DNA from: Acidobacteriota bacterium | GTDB taxonomy: Bacteria; Acidobacteriota; Vicinamibacteria; Vicinamibacterales; JAFNAJ01 | NCBI GenBank assembly: GCA_016789685.1 | Contig: JAEUQQ010000521.1 | Coordinates: 1 to 33,173 of the forward strand | Direction: 5' to 3' | DNA: 33,173 bases | In this document: positions 22,969-28,775 of the stretch, in pieces | How positions within the stretch are numbered: position 1 is the first letter of the stretch | How the letters are laid out: each line of letters starts with the position of its first letter | Translations under genes and position numbers: made by a program | The notes under the pieces: model-generated | Told to the model about the DNA's origin: nothing | Seen by the model: the letters and a program-made list of their open reading frames with translations, nothing else | Databases searched by the model: none

Positions 22969-24738
22969 CTAGTCCTCGTCGTCGATGCGCGTCGCGAGCA
23001 CCGACCCGTCTGACTGCGACACGCCCTTGACCTCGATGCGCATACCCGTCTTGAGCGCCGCGAACGCGCTGGCAGCCTTGCCGCGGTACTCGGTGGCGGC
23101 CGTCACGGTGACCGTGCGGCCACCAACCGTCAGCCTCCCGTTCGCGGCCGAACCGCTCACCGCGGTGATGCTGCCGACGAACTCGACCTCGCTGACGGCG
23201 CCCGTCGGGTCGCTCTCGATCGTGAGGCGCGTCGCGGTAATCGAGCCGTCGGCGGCGCTGGTGCCCTTCACCTCGATGGCCTGACCGGTACGCAGCGTGC
23301 TGAAGCCGACCTCGTTGCCACTGCGGCGGACGACCGTCGCGCCCGTCGTCTTCACCGTGCGCCCGGCGACCGTGAGCGTCAGGCTCGGCGCGCTTCCCGA
23401 CATCGCCGTGAGGTTGCCGAGGAACTCGACCTCGGTTACGACCGGGTTCGTGCCCGTCACCCCGTCTTCGGCCTGGACCTTGCTCGCGACGACCGTGCCG
23501 TTTGCCTCACGGATGCCCTCCACTTCGACCGTCGTGCCGTTCGCCACCGCGGCGCATGTCAGCTTCAGGAAGGAGGTCGAGGCCGTCGTGCGGACCGCGG
23601 TGCCGGCCACCGAGAAGGTCAGCGCAGGGCATCCGCCGCCCAGGCCCACGACCGCGCCGCGGACGTTGACCTGCGCACCGACACCGGGTGCCGGGGTTGG
23701 CGTCGGGGTCGGCGTGGGGATCGGCGTCGGCGTGGGGGTCGGTCCCGTCGCCACGCCGTCCTCGGCCTGTACCTTCGTCGCGTTGATGGCACCGCTGCTG
23801 TCACGCACGCCTTCGACTTCCACCGTGTCGCCAGCGCGCAGGTCTGCGCAGGTCAGCTTGACGAACGAGGTCGGCGCGGACGTCCGGATGGCGCTACCGG
23901 CGACGTTGAACGAGAGCGAGGGGCACGACCCCGAGATAGCCGACACGCTGCCGCGGACGTTGACCTGCGTCCCGACACCGGTGCCCGGCGTGGGCGTCGG
24001 CGTAGGTGTCGGCGAGGGCGTCGGCACCGTCGCCGCGCCACCAAGGATCTCGATCTGCGTGGCCAGCACGGCGTCGTTCTGCGGCTGTCCCTTGACCTCG
24101 ACGCGCAGGCCGTTCGAGAGGTCGGCGAACGTGCGATGCACGCTGCCTTCCTCGATCTTCGTCGCGCCGGTGGCCTGCACGCGTCGGCCGGCAACTGTCA
24201 GGCTCAGGCCCACGCGGTCGAGGTTGTCCACGATCCCGGTGACGCGCAGTTCCTGTGCGGAGTCGCGCGACAGCGAGACAACGACCGCCGTCGAGCCCGT
24301 GACCGACACCGTCATCGAGATACGCTCCTGGCTGGCGACGCCGCCGATGGCGACGGCCGCGTCGGTGCCCGAGCCGGTGAACCGCAATTGCGCGTCGCCG
24401 CTCGGCACGTCGTCGAAGGCGAAGCCCCCACGGTCGTCGACCGTCTTGACCTGGCCCGTGCCAACGAGTTGCACCGACAGGCCCGATGCCTGCGCGCGGA
24501 TGCCGCTGCCGCCGCCGATGCCCATGACGCTGCCGGTAATCGACGCGCCCTGCCCAGTCGAGGGCGGCGCCGGCGTGGTTGTCGGAGGCGTCGTCGACGT
24601 GGTGGCCGTTGGCGGCGGGGTCGCGGCGGTGGTGCTCGGCGCGAGGGGGTTGCCCTTGCCGCCTCCGCAGGCGACGGTGGTCAGTGCGATGGCCACGACG
24701 GCCGCGAGCGACGAGTGACGGGTGAACGAAGCGAACAT
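22969..24738 (-). CDS. Lipoprotein with five tandem DUF5666-like repeats and Pro-Thr linkers
   Basis: A 589-residue exported lipoprotein. The signal peptide ends in the lipobox TVAC with Cys24 as the lipidated residue, then a Thr/Pro-rich tether (residues 30-62). Residues 64-160 form one beta-rich domain. Five repeats of about 70 residues follow at roughly 163-231, 257-327, 356-426, 436-509 and 517-588; each is an OB/beta-barrel-like unit with a SVSAISG-type start, an LTVAGRTV-type core and a VEVKG-type end, matching DUF5666 by pattern. Repeats 2 and 3 each have a Cys pair 25 residues apart and are flanked by poly-(Thr-Pro) linkers. The start has GGGAG seven bases upstream. Function is unknown; cell-surface display is likely. 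Confidence 0.85.
   Translation of the reverse strand: MFASFTRHSSLAAVVAIALTTVACGGGKGNPLAPSTTAATPPPTATTSTTPPTTTPAPPSTGQGASITGSVMGIGGGSGIRAQASGLSVQLVGTGQVKTVDDRGGFAFDDVPSGDAQLRFTGSGTDAAVAIGGVASQERISMTVSVTGSTAVVVSLSRDSAQELRVTGIVDNLDRVGLSLTVAGRRVQATGATKIEEGSVHRTFADLSNGLRVEVKGQPQNDAVLATQIEILGGAATVPTPSPTPTPTPTPGTGVGTQVNVRGSVSAISGSCPSLSFNVAGSAIRTSAPTSFVKLTCADLRAGDTVEVEGVRDSSGAINATKVQAEDGVATGPTPTPTPIPTPTPTPTPAPGVGAQVNVRGAVVGLGGGCPALTFSVAGTAVRTTASTSFLKLTCAAVANGTTVEVEGIREANGTVVASKVQAEDGVTGTNPVVTEVEFLGNLTAMSGSAPSLTLTVAGRTVKTTGATVVRRSGNEVGFSTLRTGQAIEVKGTSAADGSITATRLTIESDPTGAVSEVEFVGSITAVSGSAANGRLTVGGRTVTVTAATEYRGKAASAFAALKTGMRIEVKGVSQSDGSVLATRIDDED
23686..23742 (-). repeat. Thr-Pro linker microrepeat, second copy
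   Basis: Encodes (Pro-Thr)n with one Ile interruption at residues 333-351 of the lipoprotein; a shorter sister copy lies at 23986-24024. Such linkers are extended and flexible in secreted proteins. The six-base periodicity makes the region prone to length change. Confidence 0.8.
23986..24024 (-). repeat. Thr-Pro linker microrepeat, first copy
   Basis: Encodes PTPSPTPTPTPTP at residues 239-251 of the lipoprotein, between the first and second repeat domains. It is the sister copy of the linker at 23686-23742. Confidence 0.8.
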
Positions 24739-24879
24739 CGGAATCTCCCTGGGTCTGGGGCGTGCTTGTCAGGTAAGGGTCCGGTCGCATGGCGGGTGAT
24801 AGAGGGCCGCGCGGGGAAATTCTCGACCGTGGAGAGGGCCCCGGGAGCATCCGGAACACGTGTCTGGGCCGGCGAGCGC

Positions 24880-24924
24880 GTGCATGGGCGCTGCCGGGCG
24901 CTACGCGCGGCAGCGTCCATGCGC
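24880..24924. other. Long inverted repeat in the subtilase-lipoprotein gap
   Basis: GCATGGGCGCTGCC (24882-24895) pairs with GGCAGCGTCCATGC (24909-24922) with one G-T pair, around a 13-base loop that can itself pair. It lies in the 256-base gap between two minus-strand genes, the longest in this window. The remainder, 24739-24879, should hold the lipoprotein promoter, but no convincing -35/-10 pair was found. Confidence 0.55.
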
Positions 24925-24960
24925 CGGTCATGGTGACGACGGCGCCGGCTGGTGGGGCCA

Positions 24961-24993
24961 ACGCGCACGGCGGCCGGTGCGGCCGCCGCGCGT
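24961..24993 (-). terminator. Hairpin directly after the subtilase stop
   Basis: Six outer pairs (ACGCGC/GCGCGT), a two-base bulge and seven inner pairs (GGCGGCC/GGCCGCC) close a five-base loop. The stem starts one base after the TAG of the S8 gene. No T-run follows on the minus strand, so Rho-dependent ending or RNA protection are alternatives. Confidence 0.5.
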
Positions 24994-24994
24994 C

Positions 24995-27900
24995 CTACTG
25001 CGGGGTACGCGAGAGGGGGGTGGCGAGCGCGTTCGACCCGGCGGCCCAGTGCTCGGCGCCAGCGTCGTTGTACATCGCGCGTTCGACGACGAGTTCGACG
25101 GGCGTTGCCCCCGAACTCTCGACCAGGACGGCGTACCGCCGGCCCGCCGTGAGCGACGAGAAGGCCGCGTCGACCTGCGGGTTGACGTTGAGGCGCGCGC
25201 TGCGGCCGATGCCGTAGGTGCCGACGGCCGTCGTGCCGTCCTCGAACAGCAGCGTGACCCTGACCTGGCCGTCATGCGGCGACGTGTTGGCCACGAGCAC
25301 GTAGGTCTCGGTGGCGTGCACGCCACCCGATTCGCCCTCGGCGAGCAGCCAGCGCGTCGACGTCTGGTCAGATGCGGCGCTGGCGTGCGCCTCGTGCCAT
25401 GTTGCCGGCGAACCCGGCCACCACAACGCGCGCTCGACCACCACGGGCACGCCGTTCTTGACGCGCACGGTCGTCGAGACGGCCGTGTTCGAGAGGATGG
25501 CGCGTTCGGCATCGGTCGCGCCCTCGAAATCGACCCAGACGTTGTACCGGCTCGCTGGCGGAATTCGCTTCTCGGTCACGATCGTCGTGCCGTCGGGCAT
25601 CAGGAACGTGACGTCGGCGATGGCCTCGACGGTGCCGGGATTCGCGATGAGGACGAAGGTGTCGAAGTACGGCCCCGTCGAGCCCTCGGCGAGGAACCAC
25701 TCGAGTTGCGGCGACGTGATGCCAGCGCCTTCGTGCCCAGCCGAGAACGTGCCGGCGGCGCCCGACTTGTAGAGCGCCCGCTCGACGTAGATCGGCGCAC
25801 CGTCGAGCGACGTGACGATCGCCGAGACGTCGGCAGCGCCAAGTTCGGGCCGGCCGATTCGCACAGCTTCCTGGTTGACCCAGATCGTGAAGCGGCTCGC
25901 CGCGGGCACCTGGTACGTCACGTCGATCGGCGGGGCCGGGGCGGGCCTGAGGTAGGTCACCCCCACCGTCGTCGCGCGCGTGCCGGGATTCTGCACCAGG
26001 TAGAAGAGGTCGAGGCCCGAGTGGGTCGCGCCCTCGGCCAGGTACCACGTCGTCGCGGCCGTCGCCGTCATCGCGCGCTCGGCGGTGCTGCCAGAGCCGT
26101 GTCCCCAGGTCATCGCACGATCCACGACGACGTCCTCGTCAGACTCGACGGCCGTCGAGAACTCCGCCTCGGCGAGTTCCGGGTAGTCGCGGCGCACGTC
26201 GACCGTCCGGCGGGTGCGAGGCCCCACCAGCACGACCTTTCGAATCGTCTGGCCATCGTCGCGCTGGAAGCGCATCTGCACATGGGCGATGGCCGCGCCG
26301 GGATTCGCGATCGCGACCCGGGTGTCGAACGACAGCGCCAGGCCAGTCGCGCCCTCGGCCAGGAACGACTTCGCGAACCCACGCGGATGCGTGCCGTCCA
26401 CGAGCACTTCCTGGACGTTGGTGCGTCCATCGCCGTCATCGTCGCGCGAGCGGTCGTCGACGAGCGGGTTCAGGCCGAACTCGAGCTCCCGGTCGATCGG
26501 CACGCCATCGAGGTCGTCGATGGCCTCGGGGTCGGCGCCGGGATTCGCGGCGAGGAAGTCGGCCAGCAGGCTCGCACGCAGGAAGTCGACGCGCCCCTTG
26601 CCGAGGCCGTCGCCGGCGAGGTCGATGGCATCGCGCAGGGCCTCGGTCACGCGGTCGGCTTCGGCGACGGCCGCGGGCGTGCCCGTCACGGTCGCTGGCG
26701 AGACGAGCAGGGCGGCGCCGCCGGTCACGACCGCGGTGCTGAACGACGTGCCCCAGACGGCGGCATACGCGCCCTTCGGGAAGGTCGTGATGATGGCCTC
26801 GCCCGGAGCGGCGACCTCGAAGACCTTGTCGCCGAAGTTCGAGAACGAACTCCGCGCGTCGGCATCGGTCGTCGAGCCCACCCCCAGCGCGTGCGAATTC
26901 GCGGCCGGGAACACGTCTGTCTCGAGGCCGTCGTTGCCTGCCGACGCGACGCAGATCACGCCACGCGCCTCGGCGTAGTCGAGCGCGCGCTTGAGTTCCT
27001 TGAACTCGGTCGCGACGCTGAAGCTCATGTTGATGACCCGCGCGCCGTGATCCACCGCGTAGTAGACCGCGTCGATGATGTCGTAGATCGACGACGACCC
27101 GTCGGCCCTGAACGCCTTGAGCGGCATGATCCTGGCGCCTGGGGCCACGCGGCGGATGAGGCCGGCGACCATCGTGCCGTGGCCGAACGCCGCGGGGATC
27201 GCCTGCTTGTCGGCCTCGAGGATGGCCGCGGTCGATTGCTCGAGAATCGCGGCCGTCGACTGGTTGAGCAGCGCCTGAGACGCGCGACCCTCGAGGATGG
27301 CGGCCGTCGACTGTTCGAGGATGGCGGCGGTGGACTGCTCGAGGATCGCCGCCGTGGACTGTTGCAGGTCGAGCAGTTCCGACGGCGTGCCCGCGGTGTC
27401 GCGCGTGAAGTCGTAGCCCTCGACGAGCGCCCCGGCGAAGATCGGATGCGTCGGATCGATGCCGGTGTCGATCACGGCCACGATGCCCGCGCCGCGGCGG
27501 CTGAGCGCATGCGTCTCGTCGACCCGCGTGATGGTCATCGCCGGCTGGTTGGCGAAGCGGCTCCAGACCTGGAGCCCGGCAAACGGGACGAGCGTCTTCT
27601 GCTTGAGGGTCTCGAGGATGGCCGCGGTCGACTGGTTCAGCGCGGCCGAGACGCGCGCCTCGGGCAGCGCCAGTCGCTCGTTGCGCTCGAACGTCTGGAC
27701 GACACCGATTTCGTTGGCGGTCACGAGCGCCTCGAGGTCGTCGACCGCCCGGCCCGTGCTGTCGATGACCACGAACAGGTCGGTCCCGAGTTGGCGCGTC
27801 TGGTCGAGCGTCAACTCGTACGTGGCGAGAATCCTGGCCAGCTGGGCGGGCGCCACCCTCAGGAGGTACTCCTGCGGCGCGCCGTCGTCGGCACGTGCGG

Positions 27901-28006
27901 GGACGGTGCCTGAGGCCAGCGCCAACAACGCGAGGACGGCGGGCACCAGCGTGCGCCATCGCGCGCGCGACGATCGACCGGCACCCGTCAACAGGCTACG
28001 CATCAT
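24995..28006 (-). CDS. Secreted S8 (subtilisin-like) serine peptidase with QSTAAILE repeats and LAEGxTG repeats
   Basis: A 1003-residue exported protease. A signal peptide (about residues 1-39, ending ARA before DDG) precedes a propeptide-like region (40-165). The catalytic triad is Asp180 (AVIDTGIDPTHP), His276 (FGHGTMVAG) and Ser421 (WGTSFSTA), with the oxyanion Asn in SAGNDG. Asp to His is 96 residues, against 32 in subtilisin; the insertion holds five copies of QSTAAILE, and a sixth lies in the propeptide (125-132). A calcium-binding-type DDDGDGRTNVQE stretch follows near residue 520. Four repeats starting with LAEGxT/S (about 546, 654, 770, 886) resemble DUF5719-type surface domains. The ATG at 28006 overlaps the zinc-finger gene end by 11 bases; 28003 is an alternative. 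Confidence 0.9.
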   Translation of the reverse strand: MMRSLLTGAGRSSRARWRTLVPAVLALLALASGTVPARADDGAPQEYLLRVAPAQLARILATYELTLDQTRQLGTDLFVVIDSTGRAVDDLEALVTANEIGVVQTFERNERLALPEARVSAALNQSTAAILETLKQKTLVPFAGLQVWSRFANQPAMTITRVDETHALSRRGAGIVAVIDTGIDPTHPIFAGALVEGYDFTRDTAGTPSELLDLQQSTAAILEQSTAAILEQSTAAILEGRASQALLNQSTAAILEQSTAAILEADKQAIPAAFGHGTMVAGLIRRVAPGARIMPLKAFRADGSSSIYDIIDAVYYAVDHGARVINMSFSVATEFKELKRALDYAEARGVICVASAGNDGLETDVFPAANSHALGVGSTTDADARSSFSNFGDKVFEVAAPGEAIITTFPKGAYAAVWGTSFSTAVVTGGAALLVSPATVTGTPAAVAEADRVTEALRDAIDLAGDGLGKGRVDFLRASLLADFLAANPGADPEAIDDLDGVPIDRELEFGLNPLVDDRSRDDDGDGRTNVQEVLVDGTHPRGFAKSFLAEGATGLALSFDTRVAIANPGAAIAHVQMRFQRDDGQTIRKVVLVGPRTRRTVDVRRDYPELAEAEFSTAVESDEDVVVDRAMTWGHGSGSTAERAMTATAATTWYLAEGATHSGLDLFYLVQNPGTRATTVGVTYLRPAPAPPIDVTYQVPAASRFTIWVNQEAVRIGRPELGAADVSAIVTSLDGAPIYVERALYKSGAAGTFSAGHEGAGITSPQLEWFLAEGSTGPYFDTFVLIANPGTVEAIADVTFLMPDGTTIVTEKRIPPASRYNVWVDFEGATDAERAILSNTAVSTTVRVKNGVPVVVERALWWPGSPATWHEAHASAASDQTSTRWLLAEGESGGVHATETYVLVANTSPHDGQVRVTLLFEDGTTAVGTYGIGRSARLNVNPQVDAAFSSLTAGRRYAVLVESSGATPVELVVERAMYNDAGAEHWAAGSNALATPLSRTPQ
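27215..27361 (-). repeat. Five-copy octapeptide repeat (QSTAAILE) inside the subtilase domain
   Basis: Five 24-base units lie at 27338-27361, 27314-27337, 27290-27313, 27239-27262 and 27215-27238, the last two separated from the first three by 27 bases. All encode the identical peptide Gln-Ser-Thr-Ala-Ala-Ile-Leu-Glu, although the DNA copies differ at several synonymous sites (Ser TCG or TCC, Glu GAG or GAA). Identical protein with diverged codons points to selection on the peptide. Confidence 0.9.
27611..27634 (-). repeat. Sixth, separate QSTAAILE copy in the propeptide
   Basis: The same octapeptide, preceded by LN, at residues 125-132, about 90 residues before the main array and upstream of the catalytic Asp. 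Another copy in the array (residues 249-256) is also preceded by LN. Confidence 0.9.
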
Positions 28007-28652
28007 CGCGCCGGGGCCTCGATCTGCCGTGCGCCACGACGGTCGACAGGTCGATGTCGATTCGTCGCTGGCCGCCATCGACGGCGATGCTCAACTGACC
28101 GGCGCGGCCGGCAGGGCAGTGCACCTGGAACTCGCCGAACTCGTTGCAGGTCGTCTGTGCGACCAGTGCCTCGTCGAGGAACAGCGCGACGGGCGCGTTG
28201 GCGGCCGACGGCGTCGACCCGTCACGGGCCTGCACCTGCCCGACGAGCCACAGGTCGCGGGCATCACGCTCGCGCTGCACGCGCAGGTCGATGGCGTAGT
28301 CGCCCGCCTCGAAGGCCACCTGGCGAGGGGCCGCGGCGGCTGCTCGCACGCCGGCCGGCAGCGGCTGCGCGAGGCTGTCGGCGACGAGCTGGGCGAACAG
28401 CCGCGGCAGCTCGCGCCACGTGGTCGCCGCAGACACCGGGAAGATGGCCTTGGCGAGCCTGACGACGGCGGCCGGGGGGGCCTGGTCGGCCTCGGCGGCG
28501 GCAAACGACATCATCGTTTCAGCCACGGTCAGGCTGCGTCGGCACGCGTCGCACCCCGTGTCGAGGTGCACCTGCATCGCCGTTCGGGCCGTTGGGTCGA
28601 CCAGGCCGCGCGCATAGTCGGTCCACGCCGTGATGTCGAAGTGTTGCGTCAT
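27996..28652 (-). CDS. zf-HC2-like zinc-finger protein, probable anti-sigma or regulator, without membrane segment
   Basis: A 218-residue protein. Residues 1-45 resemble the anti-sigma zinc-binding domain, with His29, Cys34 and Cys37 in HLDTGCDAC; spacing is H-X4-C-X2-C, one residue more than the usual H-X3-C-X2-C. Residues 46-135 are helical and Ala-rich. Residues 140-205 form a beta-rich domain (DLWLVGQVQARDG, FLDEALVAQTTCNEFGEFQVHC) like a carboxypeptidase-regulatory/prealbumin-type Ig-like fold. No transmembrane helix is seen, unlike typical membrane anti-sigma factors. It lies after the TPR-CHAT gene and overlaps the subtilase. The ATG at 28652 is preferred over a longer frame to 28718. 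A role controlling the nearby sigma factor is inferred. Confidence 0.65.
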   Translation of the reverse strand: MTQHFDITAWTDYARGLVDPTARTAMQVHLDTGCDACRRSLTVAETMMSFAAAEADQAPPAAVVRLAKAIFPVSAATTWRELPRLFAQLVADSLAQPLPAGVRAAAAAPRQVAFEAGDYAIDLRVQRERDARDLWLVGQVQARDGSTPSAANAPVALFLDEALVAQTTCNEFGEFQVHCPAGRAGQLSIAVDGGQRRIDIDLSTVVAHGRSRPRRDDA

Positions 28653-28733
28653 GGGTCTCTGGGAAACCGCGCCAGGCGGTCTGTCCTTCACTGGTAGAGG
28701 GGACGGTCGCGTGAACAAAATATAGGGCGCGCG

Positions 28734-28775
28734 AAAAAACTACGACGCGGGCGCCCGGGCCCCGGGCCCGGCGCC
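28734..28775 (-). terminator. Hairpin plus T6 at the 3' end of the TPR-CHAT gene
   Basis: On the minus strand the last codons of the CHAT gene form an 11-pair stem (GGCGCC and GGGCC arms, one bulged base, 28750-28775). After the TAG stop comes TTTTTT (28739-28734). The T-run starts 10 bases from the stem, too far for a textbook terminator, so partial termination or attenuation is more likely. A TATATT box follows before the zinc-finger gene. Confidence 0.4.

Larger units (their letters stand above)
22975..24252 (-). repeat. Five-unit protein repeat array (DUF5666-like units)
   Basis: Five units of about 210 bases encode homologous domains. Units 2 and 3 (start residues 257 and 356) are the closest pair, sharing QVNVRG at the start and TKVQAEDG/SKVQAEDG at the end, and both follow a Thr-Pro linker. 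This suggests duplication of linker plus domain as one block. Confidence 0.8.

Noticed and set aside
27215-27361. Possible CRISPR-like or minisatellite array
   Set aside because: The 24-base units are in frame, mostly adjacent without spacers, and encode an identical peptide with synonymous differences; this is a protein repeat.
24860-27913. A 1017-codon plus-strand open frame opposite the subtilase
   Set aside because: It has no recognisable domain, is extremely rich in Arg, Asp, Gly and Val, and is the antisense shadow expected in high-GC coding DNA. The minus-strand subtilase has all catalytic motifs.
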